Positions 8,504 to 17,074 of a stretch of 64,000 bases of DNA are shown one piece after another. The DNA is taken from the NCBI GenBank assembly GCA_964548225.1, contig CAZJQP010000002.1, forward strand, positions 1 to 64,000. The letters are read 5' to 3'. The notes under the pieces were generated by a model that saw only the letters and a list, made by a program, of their open reading frames with translations, was not told the DNA's origin and did not search any database. A program made the translations under genes and the position numbers. Position 1 is the stretch's first letter, and each line of letters starts with the position of its first letter. The DNA comes from CALMEH01 sp964548225. Its GTDB lineage: Bacteria > Acidobacteriota > Blastocatellia > Pyrinomonadales > Pyrinomonadaceae.

Positions 8504-8516
8504 AAACTTTATTATA

Positions 8517-8550
8517 AGTGAAAAAGTGAAAAGGTGAAAAAGCGAAAAAG
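8517..8550. repeat. One-armed tandem repeat (GTGAAAAAG words)
   Basis: Four degenerate copies of GTGAAAAAG lie between the rhodanese gene and the DUF4149 start. No matching inverted arm is present, so this looks like half of one of the hairpin elements seen elsewhere. Confidence 0.6.
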
Positions 8551-8564
8551 TTGATTGCTCATAT

Positions 8565-8888
8565 TCAATAACGCGGAATATTTTCGTCAACTTCTTTCGA
8601 CCACAAATCAATGCCGCCATCGAGATTGAGAACCTTTTCGAAACCGTTTCTTATCAAAAACATACAGACATTTGCGCTACGGATACCATGATGACACATC
8701 ACAACAATTTCTTCCGACGGTTCCAGTGTGTCAATCCATTCATTAAAACGGCTCAACGGTAAAAGCTCGGCTTTTTCAACCGTTGCAAGCGCAAACTCTT
8801 GCGGTTCGCGCACATCAATAAAACGCAAATTTGCGCCGGACTCTAAGCGTTCGGCAAGTTGTTTCGGCGAAATTGATTGATAAATCAT
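8565..8888 (-). CDS. Single-domain rhodanese (sulfurtransferase-like)
   Basis: A 107-residue cytoplasmic rhodanese domain. The entry motif LRFIDVREPQEF and the active-site loop MCHHGIRSANV carry the catalytic Cys, which forms a persulfide from thiosulfate or another sulfur donor. The partner is unknown. Divergent from the histidine kinase at 9103 with about 210 bases between. Confidence 0.9.
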   Translation of the reverse strand: MIYQSISPKQLAERLESGANLRFIDVREPQEFALATVEKAELLPLSRFNEWIDTLEPSEEIVVMCHHGIRSANVCMFLIRNGFEKVLNLDGGIDLWSKEVDENIPRY

Positions 8889-8982
8889 AAATTTCGAGAT
8901 TACGAAGCAAACGCAAAACTTGCAACCGAAGAATAAAAATAGCTTGAAAATTACGCTTGATTACTCATTTCAAAATTAGTTC

Positions 8983-9012
8983 TTGAAAAATCATTCGTAT
9001 TTAGTGCATAAT
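8983..9012 (+). promoter_or_regulatory. Sigma-70-like promoter of the histidine kinase gene
   Basis: TTGAAA (8983-8988) and CATAAT (9007-9012) are 18 bases apart, about 90 bases before the chosen start codon at 9103. Confidence 0.4.
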
Positions 9013-9102
9013 TTATAAGGTCAAACATTGTTGTTTGATATAAAACGTCTCCAAACTTTCACTCCTTCTTCTGTAAAGACCTGCGATATAATTCGTCAAA
9101 TT

Positions 9103-11115
9103 ATGCAAACTTTTAAAGGTAAGGCACTTTTAGCATCTCTCGTTTTGTCGCTAACTCTCGCCACAGTTTTTCTTATACTGTGGGAAATAGCTTTCGGCAT
9201 AGCCACATATCTCAATACCTATTTGCCGTTTGAAAGGCTTGCGCTTGATGGAAACGGTTTTTTGATTTTACTTTTAGTTGCGCTTGTCGCCGGATATTTG
9301 GCGGAAAAGTTTAGTTTAAAGCGTGTCATAATTTACGCTCTGCCGTTTATCGGGGCTTGGGGTGTGCTTTGTTTTGTCGCGGCAAAATATTATTCGGCTA
9401 ATCTCTATTTTTTGCGCGTTACTTTAGTTGTTTTTCTTTCGATTCTTGCGGTTCACTTGAAAAAACTTTGGATGATTGACTCGGAATTGACCGAAAAGCT
9501 CGTCGAACTTGCTTCGGAAGGACATCTTCTCGAAGGAAAAACCGCCGATTTGCGAATTGAAAGCGGCTTGAAATTGCTTGAAACGATTTTTCCGCTTTCG
9601 GAAGCGATTGTGTTTCGGCTTGAGAAATCGGAAGGTTTAATGCCCGTCGGACGCGCCAGAAACGATGGTTCGGCACAAAACTTGATGGCGCGGCAGACGA
9701 CTTGGCGTGAAAACGTCTTGTTTTGCGAACGCGCTCTGGAATCGGGAACAACGATTTTGGAGGCTGACGAAAACGCCGAAAAATCGGCACGAATTGCGCT
9801 TCCTTTAGTTTATGACGGCACGACTGTCGGCGTTTTGTTTGTCAAAATTCATCGCAATTTTGAACTTGCCGACCAATATGTTTTGGAATCTTTTTGTGGA
9901 CAACTCGCACGAAATTTTCAGCGCAAAGAATTGCGGAGCAAAGATCTACCGAACAAATTCTGGTGGAGTTTTCTTTCAACAAATTCGGCGGAAAACCGCA
10001 TCGGTTCAACGAGTTTGATAAAAAGTTTGATGCGCGAACAATCATTCAGCGCGGTGGCTAGTTCGTATTTGAAAGAAGCACACGCAATTGCGTATCTTGA
10101 TGGAACATTGGCTTATTTGAATCGTCAAATGCGGCATTTGGTAAATTTTAATTCCTTGCAAATAAATGAATTAGACCTTTTTGCGCTGTTGCAAAAATTT
10201 AAAACCGAAACCTTCAGCGAACCTCAGCTTGCCATTCGCCGTGTTTTACAAACGGGTGAACCTTATCAGAACGAATTATTTTTCACGGAAAACAATAAAA
10301 CGCTGGCTTTGCAAATTTCGCTCGTTAAAGTAGCTTCGGAAAATGTCTCGATTCATGAATCGAATGTGCCGATGAAGCCGGCTTGTTTTTTGATTACCTT
10401 AACGGACATTTCCGCTGTCAAAGAAAACGAAAAACTGCGTTCGGATATGGCGAGCTTGATGTCGCACGAACTTCGCACGCCCGTTACGAGCATCAGCGGA
10501 TTTGCCCAGCTTTTACTAATGGATGATAACATACCCGAAGAATCGAAAGAGTTTTTGGAAATTATTGCGGGCGAATCTCAAAGGCTTTCTAAAATGCTTT
10601 CAACATTTCTTTCCGTGTCAAATTTAGAACAAGCCGATAAGCAGGAAATAACGAAATCTCCGGTCAAACTGGATTCGGTAGTTCACGAAGCCGTTGACGA
10701 TTTGCAAGAAGCGGCGAAGAAGAAAAAAATCCGTTTGGTCGAACAGTCAAACGCGCATTTGCCTCCGGTTGCCGCTGACCGCGGATTGATTTCGCGGGCA
10801 GTTTCAAATTTGATTGACAATGCCATAAAATATTCACCCGAACGAACTTCCGTAATTATTTCAACAATTTTGGAAGCTGATTTTCTGCGCGTCGTGGTTG
10901 AAGATAAAGGTTACGGAATTCCTTCGAGTGAACACGAAAAAATTTGGCAAAAATTCTACCGCGTAGCCCGCGAAGGTCAGGATAAAGAAGAGGAATCAAC
11001 AGGTTTAGGATTATCTCTGGTCAAAGAAGTCGTTGAACAACACGGCGGCGAAGTTATTGTAGAATCAGAACCGGGCGAAGGTTCAAGATTTAGTTTTACG
11101 TTGCCCAGACTTTGA
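9103..11115 (+). CDS. Membrane-bound sensor histidine kinase (GAF, PAS)
   Basis: A 670-residue sensor kinase. Four N-terminal hydrophobic segments (about 10-125) anchor it. A GAF-like domain follows (about 140-280), then a PAS-like domain (about 310-435), the HisKA helix with the phosphoacceptor His455 in MSHELRTP, and HATPase motifs (NLIDNAIKYSPE, EDKGYGIPSSEHE, GLGLSLVKEVVEQHGG). It autophosphorylates on His and would signal to a response regulator, which is not encoded nearby, so it is an orphan kinase. A TTG at 9028 extends the frame by 25 codons, but the ATG at 9103 starts directly at the first membrane helix. Confidence 0.9.
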   Translation: MQTFKGKALLASLVLSLTLATVFLILWEIAFGIATYLNTYLPFERLALDGNGFLILLLVALVAGYLAEKFSLKRVIIYALPFIGAWGVLCFVAAKYYSANLYFLRVTLVVFLSILAVHLKKLWMIDSELTEKLVELASEGHLLEGKTADLRIESGLKLLETIFPLSEAIVFRLEKSEGLMPVGRARNDGSAQNLMARQTTWRENVLFCERALESGTTILEADENAEKSARIALPLVYDGTTVGVLFVKIHRNFELADQYVLESFCGQLARNFQRKELRSKDLPNKFWWSFLSTNSAENRIGSTSLIKSLMREQSFSAVASSYLKEAHAIAYLDGTLAYLNRQMRHLVNFNSLQINELDLFALLQKFKTETFSEPQLAIRRVLQTGEPYQNELFFTENNKTLALQISLVKVASENVSIHESNVPMKPACFLITLTDISAVKENEKLRSDMASLMSHELRTPVTSISGFAQLLLMDDNIPEESKEFLEIIAGESQRLSKMLSTFLSVSNLEQADKQEITKSPVKLDSVVHEAVDDLQEAAKKKKIRLVEQSNAHLPPVAADRGLISRAVSNLIDNAIKYSPERTSVIISTILEADFLRVVVEDKGYGIPSSEHEKIWQKFYRVAREGQDKEEESTGLGLSLVKEVVEQHGGEVIVESEPGEGSRFSFTLPRL

Positions 11116-11174
11116 TTGGGAAGATGCGTAAGTTGCTTGTTTCTCTTGGTCTCTGAGTTGCGCCATTTTATCGT

Positions 11175-12095
11175 TTAATTCATTTTCAGCTTTCTGATTT
11201 CCACTTTGTCTTGAATTTCGGCAGGCATTACAAGTTGCAGAGATGTTTCACCCGCATCATTTTTGGTGATTTCGACTTTGAGGCTTTCGGGCATTAAATT
11301 TCCCAAGATGGTGCGTGTTCCGTAGAGAATTACCGTCGCTTTTTTCTCGCCGCCGTCGGTTTGGACAGGAACGAGAAAGAGTCTTTCGATGCGTTTTTCG
11401 CCAATGCGGAAAAAAACATCAACAACCGTATCGAAAACCGTAATTCGCGGATTTACAATATTTAGCGGAACTCTCTGAGCAGTAAAATCTGTCTGCCGCC
11501 CGTCAATATTTATTTTTTCGGTAGAGATAAATTCGAGTGATTTGATAAAACTCGAAGGCGCACGGACGCGAATTTTCTGCGGTAAGATTGGTGCGTTATA
11601 AATTTCAAAACCTTCTGCCAATTTGCCCTCGGTTTCGACGCGGACAGGAATTTCGCGTTCCTCAACGGCTTCAATTTTGATGGGAATTTTATTCGGTTGG
11701 ATCTCGACGACTTTGACTCCGGTCGGGAGCGCAACATTTATCGAATCGGGCGTTAATTGAAGAATTTGCTCACCGGCTTTGACATCGGTCAAATCAATGG
11801 AAACAATCAAATTTTCAGATTTTATTTCATCAATTTTGCGTCCGTCTCCTGTGATAACGAGCGCAACTTCGGGAATTGGCGAGCCGGTTATTTCAAAATT
11901 ATTTGAAAGGCGTGGTTGCAAAGCGAGATTGTTCAGGCGCGTCGTAATAGGTTTTTGCAATCCCGTAACGCCCAGCCAAAGCGCAAGCGTAATGCCGAGC
12001 GCAAAGAGTTTCGTCAGCCAATCTTCGAGAAAGATTTTGCGAAAGATGCGTTTTGCAAAAGCTATTCGTTCATCTTTTTGAAATAGATTTTCCAT
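11175..12095 (-). CDS. cdaR: YbbR-domain protein, regulator of CdaA
   Basis: A 306-residue protein with an N-terminal membrane anchor (about 25-45, WLTKLFALGITLALWLGV) and an extracytoplasmic region of repeated YbbR beta-domains (for example PTGVKVVEIQPNKIPIKIEA). In Firmicutes CdaR/YbbR binds and modulates the diadenylate cyclase CdaA, encoded immediately upstream here. The gene order cdaA-cdaR is the classical one. The ATG at 12095 is preferred to the 12131 start, which would lie in the hairpin repeat. Confidence 0.85.
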   Translation of the reverse strand: MENLFQKDERIAFAKRIFRKIFLEDWLTKLFALGITLALWLGVTGLQKPITTRLNNLALQPRLSNNFEITGSPIPEVALVITGDGRKIDEIKSENLIVSIDLTDVKAGEQILQLTPDSINVALPTGVKVVEIQPNKIPIKIEAVEEREIPVRVETEGKLAEGFEIYNAPILPQKIRVRAPSSFIKSLEFISTEKINIDGRQTDFTAQRVPLNIVNPRITVFDTVVDVFFRIGEKRIERLFLVPVQTDGGEKKATVILYGTRTILGNLMPESLKVEITKNDAGETSLQLVMPAEIQDKVEIRKLKMN

Positions 12096-12100
12096 AATTT

Positions 12101-12145
12101 TGTCCGTTGTCCGTTGTAAAGAAGAAATCAACGGACAACGAACTA
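12101..12145. repeat. Intergenic hairpin, TTGTCCGTTG family
   Basis: The left arm 12101-12116 (TGTCCGTTGTCCGTTG) and the right arm 12129-12143 (CAACGGACAACGAAC) lie between cdaA and cdaR. The right arm runs directly into the cdaA stop codon (TAG on the minus strand, 12143-12145). Confidence 0.75.
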
Positions 12146-12982
12146 ACCGATTGTAATTTCAGTTTCGACTTCTTTCATCGTTTTGGTTTGTTCGCGTTTT
12201 TTTTCAACAACGGGCAAACCCATTGATTTCAGTAAGATTGCGCGAAGTTCATTCGGTTCGAGATTGCGCGTCAACGTGCCGTTTTCGGCGAAGGAAATCA
12301 AGCCGGTTTCTTCCGAAACGATGATTGAAATTGCGTCCGAGCCTTCCGTAACGCCGATGGCGGCGCGGTGGCGTGTGCCGAGTTCACGCGAAATGCTCGG
12401 ATTTTTTGTCAAAGGCAAAAATACAGATGCGGCGGCAATGCGTTCGCGTTGGATAATAACCGCGCCGTCGTGTAGCGGCGTTGACGGGTTAAACATTGTA
12501 ACCAACAAATCGTAACTGATTTTCGCATCAAGCTGAACGCCTGCGTCAATCAGATTTCGCAAACCGACATTGCGTTCCATCACAATTAAAGCTCCGGTTT
12601 TTTCGGATGAAAGCGTCGTTGCGGCTAAAATAATTTCGTCGTAGATGGTTTCGCCAAGCTGTCCGCGTTGGCGGCGCAGAACGGGGAAGCGAAGCTGATT
12701 TCCGAAATAAATCAGAGCTTGGCGGATTTCTGATTGAAACAAGACGATAATCGCAATCCCGATATAAAAAACCGCCGATTGCAGAACAAATTGGAGCGTC
12801 AGAAGGTCTTGGGCAACCGCCAGCCAGTAAAGCAAAGCAACGACAACCATTCCAACCACGGTCGGCACTGCCCGTGTGCCTCGCAAAAGCCGCAGAACAA
12901 CATAGACAATGACAAAAACCAGCGCGATGTCTGCAATGTTTCGCAATGTGTTGATGCTCGGAATGTAATCGCCAATCTGCAT
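12143..12982 (-). CDS. cdaA: Diadenylate cyclase
   Basis: A 279-residue membrane enzyme that makes the second messenger cyclic di-AMP from two ATP. Three N-terminal transmembrane helices (about 15-85) precede the DisA_N catalytic domain. The conserved DGA (172-174) and RHR (204-206, in TRHRAAIG) motifs bind metal and ATP. Cyclic di-AMP usually controls potassium and osmotic balance and envelope integrity. cdaR follows, separated by a small hairpin. Confidence 0.95.
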   Translation of the reverse strand: MQIGDYIPSINTLRNIADIALVFVIVYVVLRLLRGTRAVPTVVGMVVVALLYWLAVAQDLLTLQFVLQSAVFYIGIAIIVLFQSEIRQALIYFGNQLRFPVLRRQRGQLGETIYDEIILAATTLSSEKTGALIVMERNVGLRNLIDAGVQLDAKISYDLLVTMFNPSTPLHDGAVIIQRERIAAASVFLPLTKNPSISRELGTRHRAAIGVTEGSDAISIIVSEETGLISFAENGTLTRNLEPNELRAILLKSMGLPVVEKKREQTKTMKEVETEITIG

Positions 12983-13075
12983 TTTTTTAGCGGAGAGTAA
13001 AAAGTTTGAAGAACTTTTCAGACTTTACTTTGCCCTTTTTTTCCTCAATATCTTATCAGTTTTTTGCGTGATTTG

Positions 13076-14176
13076 TTAATTTCTTTTTCTTATTCTGCCG
13101 CGTTGGAGAAAACCGACGAGATTCCCTTTTGCATCAATTACGCCTAACGCGCCGATGCCGTTGATTCGCATAAGTTCTTTGGCTTCTGTTAATAAAACGT
13201 CCGATTCGACAAAATAATCGGGCGTAATCGGGCGCATAACTTCTTTGATTTTTGTTTCGCGCCATTTTTCGCGTGGCAGTTTTTTCAAGTCTTCGAGCAG
13301 TAAAATTCCGTAAAGCTCGCGTTTTTCGGCGACTGGAAAAGCCGTCTGCCGATGAAACGGCAAAATATGGTCAACAAATTTCATCACTTCTGCGTCGGGA
13401 GCGATGGAAGTCGGCAACATCATTGCTTCTTCAACCGTCATTTTTTCAAAATTTCCGACTTCTGCGACAATTGATTTTGCCGAATCATAAAGAAAAAAAC
13501 CAACGATTGCCGCCCACAATCCGTTAAAAACACTGCCGCCGAAAATTACAAGAAAAATTCCGAAGGCAATCAGCGCAATCGCAATAAATTGTCCGAAACG
13601 TCCGGTTAAAATTGTTGCTTCATTCAAATCGCGCCCGCGTTTCCACAAAAACGAGCGCAGAACTCTGCCGCCATCGAGCGGATAACCGGGAAAAAGGTTG
13701 AATATCGCCAGCAGAAAATTCAGCAAGCAAAGATTTACAAAAATCTCGGAAAGAATATTTGTATCGGGAGATTTGAAAACAAGCATCAAACCGAGAAAGA
13801 GAAACGCCAAAACAAAACTCGCCAAAGGTCCGGCAAAAGCAATGCGAAATTCGGCTCGCGGCGTTGAAGGTTCGCGCTGTAATCTGGTCAAGCCGCCGAA
13901 CGGATGCAGAACAATTTCGACAACTCCGATGCCTTCGCGCCGTGCCGCGTAGCCGTGCGCGATTTCGTGAAAAAGAATCGAACCGAAAAGCGCAATGCTC
14001 GTCAAAAATCCGAAAACAATACTTGTCGGATAATTCTCCGTCAAAGGTTGAAGCCGCGCCGAAATCAGCCAAATCATCAGCAAAAAGACAAAAAACCAAC
14101 GCCAATCAATCCGCACGGGAACGCCGGAAATATGCGTGATAATTATTTGCCGTTTTAACGATTCGAGAACTTTCAT
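13076..14176 (-). CDS. Site-2 protease family zinc metalloprotease with CBS domains
   Basis: A 366-residue M50-family membrane protease. HEIAHG (70-75) is the zinc-binding and catalytic site, and NLFPGYPLDGGRVLRS (Asp168) provides the third ligand. About six membrane segments lie in residues 25-225. Two CBS-like repeats follow (about 240-360), which often sense adenine nucleotides. Such proteases cut membrane-spanning substrates, for example anti-sigma factors; the target here is unknown. Length fits the S2P-CBS subfamily. Confidence 0.92.
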   Translation of the reverse strand: MKVLESLKRQIIITHISGVPVRIDWRWFFVFLLMIWLISARLQPLTENYPTSIVFGFLTSIALFGSILFHEIAHGYAARREGIGVVEIVLHPFGGLTRLQREPSTPRAEFRIAFAGPLASFVLAFLFLGLMLVFKSPDTNILSEIFVNLCLLNFLLAIFNLFPGYPLDGGRVLRSFLWKRGRDLNEATILTGRFGQFIAIALIAFGIFLVIFGGSVFNGLWAAIVGFFLYDSAKSIVAEVGNFEKMTVEEAMMLPTSIAPDAEVMKFVDHILPFHRQTAFPVAEKRELYGILLLEDLKKLPREKWRETKIKEVMRPITPDYFVESDVLLTEAKELMRINGIGALGVIDAKGNLVGFLQRGRIRKRN

Positions 14177-14265
14177 TTATTTTCGAGCGAAATTGAATTA
14201 TGAATGAAAATCGAATGCGAAGTCTAGTTTTTAGAGAAAAATTCTTGAGGCTCAAGAATAATTTG

Positions 14266-14451
14266 AAATGCGAATCAGGAGTTGAAAAATAAACCCAACT
14301 ATTTTGCCTGCGACGGCATTTATCAATTATTTATTAACAGTTATCAAGTATTTCAGCGGTATAAAACGCGCAAAACTTCTGAAATAATAGATATTTGCTA
14401 ATGAATAATTGATAATTCAACTTTTTTCCTTCCAACTCCTGATTCGCATTT
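14266..14451. repeat. MITE-like palindromic element with 19-base terminal inverted repeats
   Basis: AAATGCGAATCAGGAGTTG (14266-14284) recurs as its exact reverse complement at 14433-14451. A nested pair (TATCAATTATTTATT near 14320 and AATGAATAATTGATA near 14400) lies inside. The element is too short to code for a transposase, so it could be a non-autonomous element or a large member of the hairpin class in this window. Confidence 0.6.
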
Positions 14452-14470
14452 GAAAGCAAATTTTATCAAA

Positions 14471-14650
14471 AAGAAGGGCATTTAAAATAAAAAGAAGGGC
14501 ATTTAAAATAAAAAGGAAGGCATTTAAAATAAAAAGGAAGGCATTCTGAATGCAAAGAGCGGCATTTAAAACAAAAAGAGCGGCATTCTGAACGTAAAGA
14601 GCGGCATTTAAAACAAAAAGAACGGCATTTTTGCTTTGAAGAACGGCAAA
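14471..14650. repeat. 21-base tandem repeat, nine units
   Basis: The landmark GGCA occurs at 14477, 14498, 14519, 14540, 14561, 14582, 14603, 14624 and 14645, exactly 21 bases apart. Units come in two types, GGCATTTAAAA and GGCATTCTGAA, mixed along the array, with neighbouring AAGAAG changing to AAGAGC. Because 21 is a multiple of three, an open frame on the minus strand (14417-14740) reads as a seven-residue hydrophobic repeat of the form ILNALLF. It has no recognisable start signal, so I call it non-coding with low certainty. Confidence 0.8.
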
Positions 14651-14804
14651 AAATTTATGATGTGAATTAATCGAGAACTTCTCAGCCTTCGGGCAAAACC
14701 GTTTAACCTTTTGGGTGAAATGAAAAAAAGAAACCCGCAAGATATTTCTTGCGTAGTAAAAATCATATATCTTTCCAGATAATAAATTAAGGAGATTAGA
14801 TTTA

Positions 14805-16622
14805 ATGTTTAGACCTAGAATAACAGCTTTTATTTTACTTGCTTCGATGATTTTGCCGAGCGCGGCTTTAGCGCAAACAGGAACTAAGCCGGTGATGGAT
14901 AATCCGGCAATTATGAAAATCCGCGACGAAGGAATGAACCGTTCGCAAGCGATGGTAACGATGCGCTATCTGACTGACGTTATCGGAGCGCGTTTGACAA
15001 ATTCACCCTCACAAAAACGTGCGAATAAATGGACAAAAGAGCAATTTGAAAAATGGGGCTTGAAAAATGCCGCCGTTGACCCGTGGGGCGAATTCGGACG
15101 CGGTTGGGAATTGAAAAAATATTCGGCTTCGGTGCAAACCGCCGATGAATTTATGTCGTTTCGTTCATATCCGAAAGCGTGGTCGCCTTCGACAAACGGC
15201 GCAATCACGGGCGATGTCGTCATCGTTGACGCAACCGACGAAGCCGGACTCGAAAAATATAAAGGCAAACTCAAAGGAGCGATTGTTTTGTTGACTCCGC
15301 CGCGCGATGTCAAACCCGGTTTTGAAGCAATCGCTTCGCGTGTTACGGACGAAAATCTGGCGAAAATGGAAGATGCCAAACCGCAACCGATGGGCGGCGG
15401 ACAACAAAATCAGCCGACCGAAGAACAACGCAAAGCATTTGCATTCAATCAACGCAAGGCGCGTTTTTATCTGGAAGAAGGCGTGGCAGTTTTGGTTGAG
15501 CCGAGTTTCGGAACAGATTCGGGAACAATTCGCGTAATGGGCGCAAACCTTATGCCACCCGCGCCCGGCACGACTCCAACGCCCGGACTTCGCGTTTATT
15601 CAAAAAATGCTCCCGCAACAATTCCGCAAGTTGTTGCCGAAACCGAACAATATAATCGGCTTTATCGTTTAGTCAAACAAGGCACGGCGGCGAAAATGTC
15701 GGTTGATTTGGACGTGAAGTTTTACGACGATGATTTGCAAGGCTACAACACGATTGCCGAAATTCCGGGAACAGATTTGAAAGATGAAATCGTGATGATC
15801 GGCGCACACCTCGATTCGTGGCATTCGGGAACGGGCGCAACCGACAACGGTGCCGGCACAACTGTTGTGATGGAAGCGATGCGGATTTTAGCGGCTTCGG
15901 GAATGAAACCGCGCCGAACAATTCGCGTTGCTCTCTGGACGGGCGAAGAACAAGGGCTTTTAGGTTCACGCGGTTACGTTGCGAAAAACTTTGCGACACT
16001 CGGCGACGGTTCGGACAATGCCGCTTTTGGCGCAATGAGCGGTCAAAAAGTTACGATCAACAAAAAACCTGCCTACGATAAATTTGCCGCTTACTACAAT
16101 CTCGACAACGGCACGGGGCAAATTCGCGGTATCAATATGCAAGGCAATGAACAGCTTCGCCCGATTTTCAAAGATTGGCTGATGCCGTTCAAAGACATCA
16201 ATGCTTCGACCGTTTCGGTAAATTCAGTCGGCGGAACAGACCATTTGGCGTTCGATGCCGTCGGACTTCCGGGCTTCCAATTTATCCAAGACCCGATTGA
16301 ATATTTCGGCAGAACTTGGCACACGACGCAAGACGTTTCGGACAGAATGTTGGAAGAAGATTTGAAACGCTCGTCGGTAATTATGGCGGCTTTTGCTTAT
16401 AATTCGGCAATGACAGACGAAAAACTTCCGCGCAAATCGCAAGCAACGGCTTCGATTTTTACGAATTTCGACATTCGCGCCGAACTTGACGAAATTAAAT
16501 TCCGCCAAGCCGGACTTAATCATTCCGTCTGCGGACACAATATCGAACACGAAGAAATTCCGCACGGATTTCCCTCGTTTTTGACCGTCGGATTGAATAA
16601 AAACGATGCGTTAGCCGAGTAA
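14805..16622 (+). CDS. Secreted M28 family aminopeptidase
   Basis: A 605-residue protein with a signal peptide (about 1-23, ending SAALAQ). A protease-associated-like segment (about 100-260) precedes the M28 zinc peptidase domain: GAHLDSWHSG and ATDNGAG give the first His and bridging Asp, TGEEQGLLGSRGY gives catalytic and zinc-binding Glu, and late His residues (GGTDHLAF, RTWHTTQD) complete the site. It removes N-terminal residues from peptides outside the cytoplasm. AGGAGA precedes the ATG. Probably transcribed alone; a hairpin element follows the stop. Confidence 0.92.
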   Translation: MFRPRITAFILLASMILPSAALAQTGTKPVMDNPAIMKIRDEGMNRSQAMVTMRYLTDVIGARLTNSPSQKRANKWTKEQFEKWGLKNAAVDPWGEFGRGWELKKYSASVQTADEFMSFRSYPKAWSPSTNGAITGDVVIVDATDEAGLEKYKGKLKGAIVLLTPPRDVKPGFEAIASRVTDENLAKMEDAKPQPMGGGQQNQPTEEQRKAFAFNQRKARFYLEEGVAVLVEPSFGTDSGTIRVMGANLMPPAPGTTPTPGLRVYSKNAPATIPQVVAETEQYNRLYRLVKQGTAAKMSVDLDVKFYDDDLQGYNTIAEIPGTDLKDEIVMIGAHLDSWHSGTGATDNGAGTTVVMEAMRILAASGMKPRRTIRVALWTGEEQGLLGSRGYVAKNFATLGDGSDNAAFGAMSGQKVTINKKPAYDKFAAYYNLDNGTGQIRGINMQGNEQLRPIFKDWLMPFKDINASTVSVNSVGGTDHLAFDAVGLPGFQFIQDPIEYFGRTWHTTQDVSDRMLEEDLKRSSVIMAAFAYNSAMTDEKLPRKSQATASIFTNFDIRAELDEIKFRQAGLNHSVCGHNIEHEEIPHGFPSFLTVGLNKNDALAE

Positions 16623-16629
16623 CTTTATT

Positions 16630-16678
16630 TATCCACAGATGAATACGGATGATTGGCATCCGTGTTCATCTGTGGATA
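16630..16678. repeat. Intergenic hairpin, CACAGATGAA family
   Basis: TATCCACAGATGAATACGGA... (16630-16651) pairs with ...CCGTGTTCATCTGTGGATA (16657-16678) with one mismatch, 8 bases after the peptidase stop. A likely terminator, and kin to the elements at 3621, 25402 and 30472. Confidence 0.85.
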
Positions 16679-16896
16679 TTTTTCTTATTTAACAACCCTA
16701 CAAAAATATCTAATTTCAAGCAAAAAATAGAAATTTTTGATTGTTTTGTATCCATTTGACGCATTTTTTTGAATATTTTGTGCGTCATACTGAGACAAAT
16801 TAAATTTTGGTTTATATTTTCCTTGCATTTTGTTTTAACAAATTCATTTTGTTGAAAATTTCAGCATAAAAAATAAAAACAAAATAGAGAAAAATT

Positions 16897-16929
16897 ATGG
16901 CTTTCAGAAAACTTTCCGAAAAATTTTAA
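16897..16929 (+). CDS. Possible 10-codon small open frame (MAFRKLSEKF)
   Basis: An ATG preceded by AGAGAAAA begins a 10-codon frame whose stop codon overlaps the first base pairs of an intrinsic terminator. It could be a small peptide, a leader, or chance inside a small RNA. No gene follows on this strand before the terminator, so it is not an attenuator for a neighbour. Confidence 0.25.
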   Translation: MAFRKLSEKF

Positions 16930-16953
16930 GCACTTCAACCGAGGTGCTTTTTT
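16928..16953 (+). terminator. Intrinsic terminator
   Basis: The stem AAGCACTTC (16928-16936) and GAGGTGCTT (16941-16949) encloses loop AACC, with one G-T pair, and is followed by a run of T. A textbook rho-independent terminator on the plus strand, far from any long plus-strand gene, which suggests a short transcript. Confidence 0.75.
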
Positions 16954-17074
16954 GAAGAAATCGAAAAATTAACGGAAATTTATGTTTGTGCGGTTGTTAT
17001 TTAGTGCGGACATTTCGAACAAAATGCAGGTTGTCTTTTGATTAACCGCACGCCGATTTCATCTGAAACAAAAT

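Larger units (their letters stand above)
14177..14804. other. 628-base non-coding region with hairpin, MITE-like element and tandem repeat
   Basis: The stretch between the M50 protease and the M28 peptidase holds three things: a short perfect hairpin (ATTCTTGAG/CTCAAGAAT, 14241-14259), a 186-base segment bounded by 19-base inverted repeats, and nine 21-base tandem units. A good ribosome-binding site (AGGAGA) for the peptidase is near 14790. No convincing gene is seen; one open frame on the minus strand is discussed under the tandem repeat. Confidence 0.7.
16623..17074. other. 452-base intergenic region
   Basis: Holds a CACAGATG-type hairpin (16630-16678), AT-rich sequence, and a tiny open frame followed directly by an intrinsic terminator (16897-16953). 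Otherwise nothing is seen. Confidence 0.6.

Noticed and set aside
8565..8888. Rhodanese as part of a sulfur operon with its neighbours
   Set aside because: The neighbours are unrelated (DUF4149, a histidine kinase), so no pathway can be read.
14417..14740. 107-codon frame on the minus strand through the 21-base repeats
   Set aside because: Its hydrophobic seven-residue pattern follows from the DNA period. There is no ribosome-binding site, no family match and no codon bias signal that I can see.
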